Shown here: in pieces, positions 8,725-17,086 of the stretch
How positions within the stretch are numbered: position 1 is the stretch's first letter
Layout of the letters: every line of letters starts with the position of its first letter
Assembly: GCA_038116915.1 (NCBI GenBank)
Contig: JAYOEU010000004.1
Span: 7,494 to 71,493 of the forward strand
Source: JADHLJ01 sp038116915
Lineage (GTDB): Bacteria; Pseudomonadota; Alphaproteobacteria; Thalassobaculales; Thalassobaculaceae
Direction of reading: 5' to 3'
Length of the DNA stretch: 64,000 nt
Notes under the pieces: model-generated
Told to the model about the DNA's origin: nothing
What the model saw: only the letters and a program-made list of their open reading frames with translations
Database searches by the model: none
Program-made: the position numbers and the translations under genes

Positions 8725-10068
8725 TCAGTCCCCGGCCGCGAGAGCGGGGCGCGGCGCCTCGGGCAGGATTGCGGCGCCGGGCCTCTTCAGGTTTGCCGGT
8801 TCAACATCGGTATTCCAGGGAATCGACGCGCCGAGCGCCCTTGCGACCGCGATCGCGGATTTCAAACCATCTTCATGGAAGCCGTAACCGCAATAGCTGC
8901 CGCAGAACCAGGTCCGGTTGACCCCCTGAATTCCCGGTAGCGCGCCCTGGGCGTCGACGGCGGCCTGATCGAAGACCGGGTGGGTGTAGGAGAAGGTCCG
9001 GAACACCAGGTCCGGGTCCGGCCGGCGAAGGGGGTTCATCGTCACGAAAAGCGGGTGCTTGGGGTCGATATTCTGCAAGCGGTTCATGCAATAGGTGAGG
9101 GAAACCTCCTTGTCGCCCCTGCCGCCATGCGAGGCGAGGTAATTCCAGGCGGCCCAGGCAGCCTTGCGTTGCGGCATCTGCGATGCGTCGCGGTGCAGGA
9201 CGGCGACATTGTCCTGATAGCTGAAAGCGCCCAGCAACCGGGATTCCTCGGAGCTCGGGTCCTTGAGCATCGCCAGCGCTTCATCACCGTGGGCGGCGAT
9301 GATCACTTGGTCGAAGACCGCCGTTTCGCCGTCCTTGTCCGTCACGCCCACCCCGGTTTCCGATCTGTTGACCGCGACCACGGGGCAGCCGAGCCGAATT
9401 CGGTCCCCCAGGGCGCGCGCCAGGGCCTCCACATAGACGCGCGAGCCGCCGGTGACGGTTCGCCATTGCGGCCGCGCGCCGAGATTGAAAAGGCCGTGAT
9501 TGACGAAAAACCGCACAAAGGAGCGGGCCGGAAACGCGAGCATCGTCTCCATCGGGCAGGACCAGATCGCCGCCGCCATGGGGAGCAGGTGATGTTCCCG
9601 GAACGCCGCGCCGTATCCGCCACGATCGAGAAAGGCCCCGAGCGAAAGCGGCTCGGCATGCGCGTCCTCGAGCAGCCGGGGCGCCGATTTGTAGAACCGG
9701 ACGATGTCGCGCCACATGCCCCAGTACCAGGGCTTCAGCAGGTTGATGGGTTGCGCCAGAATCCCGCCGAGCGAGCCCTCGTATTCCAATGTTCCGTCGC
9801 CGACCGAGACGCTGAACGACATGTCGCTGGCTTCGGTGGCGATGCCGAGATGCGCAAACAGGGCGATCAGGTTGGGATAGGTCGCTTCATTGTAGACGAT
9901 GAAACCGGTATCTACGGGGATCGGGACGCCGTCATGGTCCACGGTGACGGTATTGCTGTGGCCGCCGAGGCGGGGCTCCCGCTCGTATAGGGTCACGTCG
10001 TGATCGCCGGACAGAAGCCAGGCGGCGCCCAACCCGGAAATGCCCGAACCGATGACGGCAATGCGCAT
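8725..10068 (-). CDS. FAD-dependent amine-oxidase-fold oxidoreductase of the modified-fatty-acid operon
   Basis: A 447-residue flavoprotein. The first residues MRIAVIGSGISGLGAAWLL form the FAD-binding Rossmann motif. They are followed by YEREPRLGGHSNTV, the extended dinucleotide signature, and a C-terminal FCGSYCGYGFHEDGL block that completes FAD binding. It belongs to the NAD(P)-binding amine-oxidase-like family found with DUF1365 and CFA-like methyltransferases. In Rhodobacter a flavoprotein of this operon is reported to desaturate a methylated acyl chain. It is the first gene of the leftward operon and has a candidate ECF promoter at 10098-10127. The substrate assignment is by analogy. Confidence 0.85.
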   Translation of the reverse strand: MRIAVIGSGISGLGAAWLLSGDHDVTLYEREPRLGGHSNTVTVDHDGVPIPVDTGFIVYNEATYPNLIALFAHLGIATEASDMSFSVSVGDGTLEYEGSLGGILAQPINLLKPWYWGMWRDIVRFYKSAPRLLEDAHAEPLSLGAFLDRGGYGAAFREHHLLPMAAAIWSCPMETMLAFPARSFVRFFVNHGLFNLGARPQWRTVTGGSRVYVEALARALGDRIRLGCPVVAVNRSETGVGVTDKDGETAVFDQVIIAAHGDEALAMLKDPSSEESRLLGAFSYQDNVAVLHRDASQMPQRKAAWAAWNYLASHGGRGDKEVSLTYCMNRLQNIDPKHPLFVTMNPLRRPDPDLVFRTFSYTHPVFDQAAVDAQGALPGIQGVNRTWFCGSYCGYGFHEDGLKSAIAVARALGASIPWNTDVEPANLKRPGAAILPEAPRPALAAGD

Positions 10069-10097
10069 GAAAAGTTCCGTTTCAGCTCTACTGCGAT

Positions 10098-10127
10098 CCT
10101 ATACGCGCCAAGCCCGGGAGTGGATGA
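10098..10127 (-). promoter_or_regulatory. Candidate ECF-sigma promoter, TCATCC-N18-TATAGG
   Basis: On the minus strand TCATCC (10127-10122) is followed by exactly 18 nt and then TATAGG (10103-10098), preceded by GCG. Transcription would start near 10091, about 20 nt before the ATG of the FAD oxidoreductase gene. The element matches the one before the DUF6134 gene at 3224-3253 in box sequence, spacing and the GCG before the -10, so a single sigma factor may read both arms of the lipid module. No sigma or anti-sigma gene lies in this window. Confidence 0.4.
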
Positions 10128-10183
10128 GCCTTGGCACCCGTTCCGCCTAACACAATTGACTGGGCGACCCAAGAGGGGCCGCG

Positions 10184-10209
10184 CGCGGTGTGGGGTCTCT
10201 CACACCGCG
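10184..10209 (-). terminator. GC-rich hairpin overlapping the pdeM stop codon
   Basis: CGCGGTGTG (10184-10192) and CACACCGCG (10201-10209) form a perfect 9-bp stem with an 8-nt loop. The pdeM stop codon lies in the structure. No T tract follows on the minus strand, so if it ends transcription it is not a standard intrinsic terminator. It separates the repair genes from the lipid operon promoter. Confidence 0.35.
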
Positions 10210-10949
10210 AGAACCCGTGAGGGCAGCAGCGCCGAGTTTGGAAACCGGTAGAGCCGGTCCGGCCCGAGGAACAGGATCTCGAAGCGCCGCGGGAACAGGC
10301 GCCTGATTTCCGGCGAGGTGACATCAAGGCCGCCGGTAAACGCGCCGAAGGACGGCATCATCAAGCGGTTGCCGTCGGTCACAAAGCATTGCCCGGACGC
10401 GCTTCTGCCCCGCAGGCGCACCCGGGCCTTGGGATGGTAATGGCCGCTGATTTCGCCGGCTCCCGCCGTCTCCACGGCCTCATGCCGGAAGACGAGTGGG
10501 CCGAGAACGGTCTGCGGCAGGGTCCGCCCGCCCCAAACCGGGTCCGGCTCCGGGTCATGGTTGCCGGCGATCCAGATCCAGTCGTGACGGGCCGTCAGAG
10601 CACGGACCCGGGTCAGAGCGTCGGCGGACGCGCGCTCGGGCGCGCCCTGATCGTGGAAACTGTCGCCGAGGCAGATCACGGTTTCCGGCCGGTGCCGCGC
10701 GATGACGGCTTCCAGGCGGCCGAGACTCGCGGCGGTATCATAGGGCGGCAACGGCACGCCCCGAGCGGCGAAGGCCGAGCCCTTCTCGAAATGCAGATCC
10801 GAGACCACCAGCATCCGCCGCTCCGGCCAGAAGAGCGCGCCGGAGGGATCGGCAAGAAGGGTCGCGCCGTTCAGGGTGAAGTCGATCATCCCGGTACTGT
10901 CGAAGGGCGTGCCGTTCCGGTCAAGTCGCGGGAGCAGTAGCGCTACCAT
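10200..10949 (-). CDS. pdeM: Ligase-associated DNA damage response metallophosphoesterase PdeM
   Basis: A 249-residue calcineurin-like phosphoesterase. Motifs in order: VVSDLHFEKGS (DxH), CLGDSFHD, AGNHDPEPD (GNHD) and GHYHPKA (GHxH), so the binuclear metal site is complete. The context is diagnostic: it starts 6 nt after the stop of the Lhr-type helicase at 10956, the usual partner in the four-gene helicase, PdeM, exonuclease and ligase set. The second half of that set lies at 16061-18588 on the other strand. PdeM is annotated as a DNA repair nuclease. An alternative start at 10889 (MIDFTLNG) would give 229 residues and fits homologues equally well; neither start has a strong Shine-Dalgarno. 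Confidence 0.85.
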   Translation of the reverse strand: MVALLLPRLDRNGTPFDSTGMIDFTLNGATLLADPSGALFWPERRMLVVSDLHFEKGSAFAARGVPLPPYDTAASLGRLEAVIARHRPETVICLGDSFHDQGAPERASADALTRVRALTARHDWIWIAGNHDPEPDPVWGGRTLPQTVLGPLVFRHEAVETAGAGEISGHYHPKARVRLRGRSASGQCFVTDGNRLMMPSFGAFTGGLDVTSPEIRRLFPRRFEILFLGPDRLYRFPNSALLPSRVLAV

Positions 10950-10955
10950 GCTCGG

Positions 10956-13433
10956 CTAGAGCGGCAACGCGCCCTGCATGTCGCCGCCCATCGCCTCGGC
11001 GATGAGGTCCGACTCGGCCTCTTCCAGCAGGGTCGTCAGCGCGCCGCCATGGACGCTCTCGCGGCCGATTTCGAGCAGCACCGGCACCGCGAGCGGCGAG
11101 ACCCGGTCGAGGATCCGGACGTCGATCTTGCCCTGGACCCGCACCAGCAGTTCACCAAGACGGCGGATGTCGGTCAGGCCGCGCGCGGCGTCGGCCCGGG
11201 TGGCGCGGAGCAGGATGTGGTCCGGCTCGTGCTTGCGCAGCACGTCGTAGATCAGGTCGGCATTGAAGGTGACCTGACGGCCGGTCTTCTCATGGCCTGG
11301 CAGTTTGCGCTCGATCAGGCCGGCGATCACCGCGACATTGCGGAAGGTGCGTTTCAGCAGGCTCGATTCGGCCATCCAGGCTTCCAGATCATCGCCCAGC
11401 ATGTCCTGGTCGAACAGGGTCTCGATGTCGCGGGCCGGCTGCAGGCTCCAGACGGCGATCACATAATCCGTCGCGACGAACCCGAGGGGATCGAGCCCGG
11501 CCCGTTCCATCCGCTTGGTCAGCAGCATGCCGAGGGTCTGGTGCGCGTTCCGGCCCTCGAAACAATAGGCGACCATGTAATAGCGCTCGCCGCGCGGAAA
11601 GATTTCGACCAGCAGCCGGTCCCGTTTCGGGAGTACCGAGCGCCACTGCTGCACGCGCAGCCACTCCTCCACCGGCGCGGGCAGGGTCGGCCACAGCTCA
11701 TCCGCCTCGAGCAGGGCGCGCACGCCGTCGGCGAGATGCGTGGTCAGCGGCAGCCGTCCGCCGGCATAGGCGGGAACCTGCGGGTCCTCGCCCTGTCCGG
11801 GAGACACCTCGACCACGGTCTCGCGCAGTCCCTCATAGCGCAGCAGCTGGCCGGAGAAGATGAAGGTATCGCCGGGGATGAGGCCCTGAACGAAATACTC
11901 CTCGATCTCCCCGAGGAAGCGGCCGCGCTTCATGCGCACCTTCAGCGTCACCGCCTCGACGATGGTGCCGACGTTCATCCGGTAGCTGCGCGCGACGGCC
12001 GGGCTTGCGACCGCGAGCGTGCCGTCGGCGAAACGTTCCAGCCGGTTGAAGCGGTCATAGGCGCGTAGCGCATAGCCGCCGGTGGCGACGAACTCGAGAA
12101 CGGAGTCGAACTCCTCCCGCGTCAGATCGCGATACGGCGCGGCGCGGACGACCTCCCGGTAAAGCGCATCGGGGTGGAACGGCGCGGAGCACGCGGTTCC
12201 GAGGATATGCTGGGCCAGCACGTCGAGGCCGCCGGGGTTCGGCGCGTCGCCGTCGAGCTGTCCGGCCCGCAAGGCCGAGAGCGCCGCCTGACATTCCAGG
12301 ACCTCGAAGCGGTTGGCGGGCACCAAGAGCGCCTTGCTCGGCACATCAAGGCGGTGGTTCGCCCGACCGATGCGTTGGAGCAGGCGCGAGGACCCCTTGG
12401 GCGCGCCGACCTGGACGACCAGATCCACCGCCGCCCAGTCGATGCCGAGATCGAGCGACGAGGTCGCGACGACGGCGCGCAGACCGCCTTTCGACATCAC
12501 GGCTTCGACCTTCCGGCGCTGTTCCGCGGCGAGGGAGCCATGGTGGAGCGCGATCTCGAGATTGTCCTCATTGATGCGCCAGAGAGCCTGGAAGACCAGC
12601 TCCGCCTGGGCCCGGGTATTCACGAAGACCAGGGTCGTGCCGTGCGCGCGGATCGCGGCATAGATCTCGTTGACCGCGTAGGTGCCCATATGACCCGACC
12701 AGGGGAGCCGGTCGCCGCCGATCAGGATCCGCGCTTTCGCCTCGACCGCGCCGCCGCCCTCTATGCGCGTGACATCGCCGCCACCCGCCCGGCCGGTTTT
12801 GGATAGAAAGGCCTCCATCTCATCGGGATAGGCGACGGTCGCCGACAGGCCGACCCGGCGCGCCTCCGGCGCCAGCGCGGCCAGCCGGCTGAGCCCGAGC
12901 GACAGCAGCTCGCCGCGCTTGTTTGGCGCCATGGCATGAAGCTCATCAATGACGACGCAGCGCAAGGAGCGGAACATCTTGCCCGCATCCGCGTAGGACA
13001 GCAGCAGCGCCAAGCTTTCCGGCGTGGTCAGCAGGATGTTCGGCGGGGATTTGCGCTGGCGCTGACGTTTCGATTGCGGCGTGTCGCCGGTTCGGGTTTC
13101 CGCCATGATCTCGAGGCCCATCTCTGATAGGGGCTCGAGCAGATTGCGGTGAACATCGACGGCCAGCGCCTTCAACGGCGAGATATAGAGCGTGTGCAGA
13201 CCCCGGGCCGGGGTCTCGACAAGTTCGATCAGGCTGCCGAGAAATCCGCCGAGGGTCTTGCCGCCGCCGGTCGGGGCGATCAGCAGCGCCGAGCGGCCCT
13301 GACGCGCGGCCTCGACCATTTGCAACTGGTGTTGATGCGGGCGCCACCCCTTGCGGGCGAACCATTGCGTCACCTTATCCGGCAGGCTGCCGGAAGCCCG
13401 GTCTCGCGGCAATGAACGCGCCGGTGTCGTCAT
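10956..13433 (-). CDS. Ligase-associated DNA damage response DExH-box helicase (Lhr-core type)
   Basis: An 825-residue superfamily 2 helicase. Walker A APTGGGKT lies at 53-60, the Walker B box DELH at 163-166 and motif III GLSATVAYP near 200. The C-terminal half carries the winged-helix and Lhr domains (the RIGRANHRLDVPSKALLVPA region and beyond). The length and the immediate PdeM neighbour identify the Lhr-core family that translocates 3'-to-5' on single-stranded DNA and unwinds duplexes or RNA-DNA hybrids. The start ATG at 13433 begins MTTPARSLPRDRASG. All helicase motifs are intact, unlike those of the partner ligase at 17083. Confidence 0.92.
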   Translation of the reverse strand: MTTPARSLPRDRASGSLPDKVTQWFARKGWRPHQHQLQMVEAARQGRSALLIAPTGGGKTLGGFLGSLIELVETPARGLHTLYISPLKALAVDVHRNLLEPLSEMGLEIMAETRTGDTPQSKRQRQRKSPPNILLTTPESLALLLSYADAGKMFRSLRCVVIDELHAMAPNKRGELLSLGLSRLAALAPEARRVGLSATVAYPDEMEAFLSKTGRAGGGDVTRIEGGGAVEAKARILIGGDRLPWSGHMGTYAVNEIYAAIRAHGTTLVFVNTRAQAELVFQALWRINEDNLEIALHHGSLAAEQRRKVEAVMSKGGLRAVVATSSLDLGIDWAAVDLVVQVGAPKGSSRLLQRIGRANHRLDVPSKALLVPANRFEVLECQAALSALRAGQLDGDAPNPGGLDVLAQHILGTACSAPFHPDALYREVVRAAPYRDLTREEFDSVLEFVATGGYALRAYDRFNRLERFADGTLAVASPAVARSYRMNVGTIVEAVTLKVRMKRGRFLGEIEEYFVQGLIPGDTFIFSGQLLRYEGLRETVVEVSPGQGEDPQVPAYAGGRLPLTTHLADGVRALLEADELWPTLPAPVEEWLRVQQWRSVLPKRDRLLVEIFPRGERYYMVAYCFEGRNAHQTLGMLLTKRMERAGLDPLGFVATDYVIAVWSLQPARDIETLFDQDMLGDDLEAWMAESSLLKRTFRNVAVIAGLIERKLPGHEKTGRQVTFNADLIYDVLRKHEPDHILLRATRADAARGLTDIRRLGELLVRVQGKIDVRILDRVSPLAVPVLLEIGRESVHGGALTTLLEEAESDLIAEAMGGDMQGALPL

Positions 13434-13451
13434 GGGCGGCCCGGTCTGGTG

Positions 13452-14246
13452 TCAATCGCCCGGATACCAGGAGGGCGCGCGCTTCTCCGCGAAGCTCGCC
13501 AGACCTTCGGCCGCCTCGGCGGTTTGCCGTTTCGCGGCATGCATTTCCACCAGCTCGTTGAAATAGGCGTCGCTGATCAGCAGGCCCGCGTCCTTGAGCG
13601 TCACGCGCTTGGTCTGTTCGGTCGCGATCGGCGCCGCCATCAGCAGATTGTCGATCACCGGCGCCGCCGCCTCGTCGAGACCGCCGGTGGGGCAGACCTG
13701 ATGCACCAGGCCGAGCTCTAGCGCCTTGGCGGCATCGAATCGTTCGCAGGTCAGCGCATAGCGCCGGGTGTTGCGCGGGCCCATCGCGGCATTGAGCTGC
13801 GGAATGATCACGCTGGCCATCACGCCCCAACGGGTTTCGGTGATGGAAAACAGCGCATCCTCGCTGGCGATGACGATGTCGCATGCCGCCGCGATCCCGG
13901 TTCCGCCCCCGAAACAGCCGCCATGGATCAGCGCCACCGTCGGCTTCATGATTTCCGTGAGGCCCCGGATCGCGGTCGCGGTCTTCAGGGAAACGGCCAG
14001 ATTCTCCTGTGGGGAAAGCGTGCCGATTTCCTTCAGCCATTTGAGATCCGCCCCGGCCTGGAAATGCCGGCCGTTACCCTTGATCACGATGATCCTGACC
14101 GCGTCGTTTTCGGCGCAGTGGGTGACCCCGTCGATCAAAGATTGGATCATCTCGCCATTGTAGGCGTTATTCACCTGAGGGCGGTTGATGGTCACAGTGG
14201 CGACGCCTCGGCGGTCGATATCAAGCAGGACGACGGGTTCCGACAT
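13452..14246 (-). CDS. Enoyl-CoA hydratase/isomerase (crotonase family)
   Basis: A 264-residue crotonase-fold enzyme. FQAGADLKWLKE at about 62 supplies the oxyanion-hole and CoA-binding loop, HGGCFGGGTGIAAACD is the signature block, and FSITETRWGVM carries the expected acidic residue. The sequence resembles methylglutaconyl-CoA or gamma-carboxygeranoyl-CoA hydratases of leucine and terpene degradation more than fatty-acid enoyl-CoA hydratases, but no carboxylase or lyase genes are adjacent, so the substrate is open. It ends 18 nt upstream of the helicase start and may share its transcript without a functional link. It splits the repair set into two halves. Confidence 0.85.
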   Translation of the reverse strand: MSEPVVLLDIDRRGVATVTINRPQVNNAYNGEMIQSLIDGVTHCAENDAVRIIVIKGNGRHFQAGADLKWLKEIGTLSPQENLAVSLKTATAIRGLTEIMKPTVALIHGGCFGGGTGIAAACDIVIASEDALFSITETRWGVMASVIIPQLNAAMGPRNTRRYALTCERFDAAKALELGLVHQVCPTGGLDEAAAPVIDNLLMAAPIATEQTKRVTLKDAGLLISDAYFNELVEMHAAKRQTAEAAEGLASFAEKRAPSWYPGD

Positions 14247-14562
14247 CAGGGACTCCGGTGGATCGGTTTTCGCGCAGGCGGCAACCTACAGCAGAAGGGG
14301 CCGCGTGTGGACAATTCTTGTTTTCGCGGGATGCTTCGGAATTTGCGGGGTTTCACGGAGATGCGCGATACCTGTGGCCAACGGCGCTTCCGTGCCCGCG
14401 TCGGCATGCTATTTCCCGCATTCGCAAGAAATGACGACGAATTGACCTAATATGGCGAGAAGTGTATTTTAATAGGGCGGTGTCGATTTGTATGATTGTG
14501 ACGAATGTTTCACGTAAAGAGCATATTTTTCAATTCTCTGATAAACGATTGAAGGGATAACA
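14247..14562. other. Intergenic region with an AT-rich promoter-like tract
   Basis: This 316-bp space separates the leftward enoyl-CoA hydratase and rightward FecR-like genes. No credible ORF is present. From about 14430 to 14562 the sequence turns markedly AT-rich compared with everything around it (for example TGTATTTTAATAGG and GCATATTTTTCAATTC). I could not fix a -35/-10 pair with confidence. AAGGGA ahead of the ATG at 14563 is a usable ribosome-binding site. Confidence 0.5.
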
Positions 14563-15351
14563 ATGCTGACGATATCCACGGTGTTTCGCGCCTTTCGGCG
14601 TGGTCTCCCGTCCGCGGTTGTTGTCGCGGCAGCGCTGATCCTGATCAACCTGCGGGCGGGCGACGTGCATGCCCAATCGGCGAATGCGACCTTGACCCTC
14701 GCTCAGGGGCAGTCCGTGACGCTAACGGTAAACGGTGTTCCGCAGGTCTTTAACGCCGGCGACACGATCGACCTGTCGCAGAACATCTCGATTCCGGCGA
14801 CAGCCGCCGTGTCCTTCGCTTTCGCCAACGGAGCAACGATCGCGCCGCTGGGGGGGAGCAGCTTTTCGGTCGACAGTGATGGCACGAACGTGAACGTAAA
14901 TCTGACCGACGGCGCGGTCAGTGCCGCGTCCGGTGATCAGACCGGCACGGTCTCGATATCCAACGGCAACGGCGTCTCCATCACCGGGTCCGACATCACC
15001 AGCAGTTTCGACCCGGCGACACAGGAAAGCACGGTGGAGGTCAATGCGGGAACCGCGACGCTCTCCGGCTCGGCGACGAATGGCGGCAAAACCTTCACCG
15101 CCAACAACATCACGCTGAATGCCAACGACACCAATCAGAGGGTGTTCAACGTCAGCTTCGCCGATGGCGCAAATCAGAACACCAACAGCGGGTTCCGCAC
15201 CGCAGCGAATTCGCCCAACGCGAATCTGCCCAACCCGAATCTGCCCAACGTGAACGCGCCTCCCCCCGTCTCCCCGGTCTTTTTGCCGTTCATACCGGTA
15301 AACTTCGTGCCGCCGGCGCAGGTGGATAGTTCCAGCCCCGTTTTGCCGTGA
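14563..15351 (+). CDS. Secreted FecR-like beta-repeat protein with Asn/Pro-rich tail
   Basis: A 262-residue protein with a long N-terminal signal segment (basic RAFRRG, hydrophobic VVVAAALILINL, cleavage likely after VHA). The mature part is a Thr/Ser/Asn/Gly-rich beta protein resembling FecR-type domains: the LTLAQGQSVTLTVNG opening and a GTVSISNGNGVSITG strand repeat. The last 50 residues hold near-repeats (NANLPNPNLPNVNAPPP) and hydrophobic prolines. It is probably exported and either surface-attached or periplasmic. The preceding AT-rich tract suggests its own promoter. The function is unknown and neighbouring genes do not help. There is little sequence complexity on which to base a firm family call. 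Confidence 0.6.
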   Translation: MLTISTVFRAFRRGLPSAVVVAAALILINLRAGDVHAQSANATLTLAQGQSVTLTVNGVPQVFNAGDTIDLSQNISIPATAAVSFAFANGATIAPLGGSSFSVDSDGTNVNVNLTDGAVSAASGDQTGTVSISNGNGVSITGSDITSSFDPATQESTVEVNAGTATLSGSATNGGKTFTANNITLNANDTNQRVFNVSFADGANQNTNSGFRTAANSPNANLPNPNLPNVNAPPPVSPVFLPFIPVNFVPPAQVDSSSPVLP

Positions 15352-15419
15352 CGGCGCCGGGCATTTTCTGACCAGGAAACTGTGGCGTTGCGGGCGATCG
15401 GCGGATATTGTCCGCCGCC

Positions 15420-16061
15420 ATGACGACAAGCCCGAAAAACCGGCGGAACATCCAGGCCGCAGCGACCGTGACCGGCAGGATCCGCGAAATACTCACCGCC
15501 GAGGCCGATGCGATTCGAGCCGTGACGGTGAACGAAAGCTACGAGGCGGCGCTGGACCTGTTGCAGCGCACGCCTGGTAAGATCGTTGCGACCGGAATGG
15601 GTAAGGCGGGGTTCGTCGCGCGGAAATTCGCCGCGATCCTGAGTTCCACCGCCTCGCCGGCGATTTTCATTCATCCTGCGGAAGCGGCCCATGGCGACCT
15701 CGGCATGCTCGCCGAGGGGGATTGCATCGTCGCGTTCTCGACCAGCGGGAAAACCCGAGAGGTTCTGGAGTTCATAGAATTGAGCCGGCATATGAATGTC
15801 GGCGGCGTGATCGGTATCACCTCGCACAGCGACTCGGGGTTGCGGGATCTGTCGGACGTCATCATCGACATGGGGGTGATTGCCGAGCCCTGTCCGCTGG
15901 GAATGACCCCGACGGCGAGCATGGCGGTCATGTCGGCGGTCGGTGATGCCTTGGCGCTGGTCCTGATGGAGCGCAAGGGCGTGACCCGCGAGCAATATGG
16001 CCTGCGGCACCACGGCGGCTATCTCGGAAAGCGCGCGCGAACCGACAACCTGCCGGGGTGA
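15420..16061 (+). CDS. SIS-domain sugar isomerase (KpsF/GutQ-like, lacking CBS domains)
   Basis: A 213-residue SIS-domain protein. GKIVATGMGKAGFVARKFAA, HPAEAAHGDLGML and IVAFSTSGKTREVLEF match the arabinose-5-phosphate isomerase (KdsD/KpsF/GutQ) family, which interconverts ribulose-5-P and arabinose-5-P for KDO synthesis. Canonical members are about 320 residues with two C-terminal CBS domains. This protein ends after the SIS domain, so CBS-mediated regulation is absent. The ATG at 15420 is preferred to a TTG at 15408. Its TGA overlaps the ATG of the exonuclease gene (TGATG), coupling a sugar-phosphate isomerase to a DNA repair operon, which is unexpected. Confidence 0.8.
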   Translation: MTTSPKNRRNIQAAATVTGRIREILTAEADAIRAVTVNESYEAALDLLQRTPGKIVATGMGKAGFVARKFAAILSSTASPAIFIHPAEAAHGDLGMLAEGDCIVAFSTSGKTREVLEFIELSRHMNVGGVIGITSHSDSGLRDLSDVIIDMGVIAEPCPLGMTPTASMAVMSAVGDALALVLMERKGVTREQYGLRHHGGYLGKRARTDNLPG

Positions 16062-17086
16062 TGAGGCCTCGCGCCGCCCCGCCGGAGTCATGGCTGCTCC
16101 CCCGTCCCAAGGGGCTCTATGTGGTTCCCGGGGATTTCTACATCGATCCGACCCATGTGGTGGACACCGCCGTCATCACCCATGGCCATGGGGATCATGC
16201 CCGCCCCGGTCACCGCCGGGTCGCGGCGACGGCGGAGACTCTCGCGATCATGCGGGTCCGGCTCGGCAAAACCTCAAAGGAGCCGGCGACCGCCTTGCGC
16301 TTTGGCGAGCGGCTCCGGATCGGTGATGTCTCGGTCTGGCTCGCCCCCGCGGGCCATGTGCTCGGCAGCGCACAGGTGGTGCTGGAGTACGGCGGCTCCC
16401 GGGTCGTCGTGTCCGGCGACTACAAGCGGAGAGCCGATCCGACCTGTCCGGCCTTCGAGCCGGTGCCCTGTGATGTTTTCGTGACCGAAGCGACCTTCGG
16501 GCTTCCCCTGTTCCAGCATCCGGACGATGCGGAAGAGACCGGCAGGCTGCTCCGGTCGATGGAGATTTTCCCCGACCGCCCGCATCTCGTCGGCGCTTAC
16601 GCGCTCGGCAAGGCGCAACGCATGATCGCCCTGTTGCGGCGGGCGGGATATGAGCGAGCCATCCATATCCACCCGAGCTTCGCGCCGCTTTGTGACCTTT
16701 ACCAGCGATTCGGTGTTCCGCTGGGAGCGTTGAAGACCCTCTCGCCGGAAGTGACGATGGCGGAAACGCTTGGCGGCGAAATCATCCTGGCGCCGCCATC
16801 CGCCCCCCTCGCCATGCCGATGGAGCCGGGAAGGGGGCCGGTGCGTGTCGGCGCGTCCGGCTGGCTGCGCGTCCAATCCCATAGCCGCAAGCAAGGGATC
16901 GAACTGCCGCTGGTGATTTCCGATCACGCCGACTGGAACGAGCTGTTCCGGACCTTCGAGGATGTCGGCGCGCCGGAGATCTGGGTGACGCACGGGCGGG
17001 AAGACGCGATCGTCCATCACGCCAATTCTCTCGGCTTCAAGACGCGGGCGCTGCGCCTGATCGGCTATGGCGGGGAAGACGAATGA
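16061..17086 (+). CDS. Ligase-associated DNA damage response exonuclease (MBL fold)
   Basis: A 341-residue metallo-beta-lactamase/beta-CASP-like nuclease. THGHGDHARPG near residue 38 is the HxHxDH metal motif. GHVLGSAQVVLEYGG, SGDYKRRADPTCPAFEPVPCD and TEATFGLPLF are family blocks, and SDHADWNELF near the C-terminus supplies the last metal ligand. All appear intact. It overlaps the SIS gene at the start (TGATG) and the ligase gene at the end by 4 nt, so exonuclease and ligase are translationally coupled as in other genomes. A GTG three bases upstream is an alternative start. It is expected to process DNA ends for the neighbouring ligase. Confidence 0.9.
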   Translation: MRPRAAPPESWLLPRPKGLYVVPGDFYIDPTHVVDTAVITHGHGDHARPGHRRVAATAETLAIMRVRLGKTSKEPATALRFGERLRIGDVSVWLAPAGHVLGSAQVVLEYGGSRVVVSGDYKRRADPTCPAFEPVPCDVFVTEATFGLPLFQHPDDAEETGRLLRSMEIFPDRPHLVGAYALGKAQRMIALLRRAGYERAIHIHPSFAPLCDLYQRFGVPLGALKTLSPEVTMAETLGGEIILAPPSAPLAMPMEPGRGPVRVGASGWLRVQSHSRKQGIELPLVISDHADWNELFRTFEDVGAPEIWVTHGREDAIVHHANSLGFKTRALRLIGYGGEDE

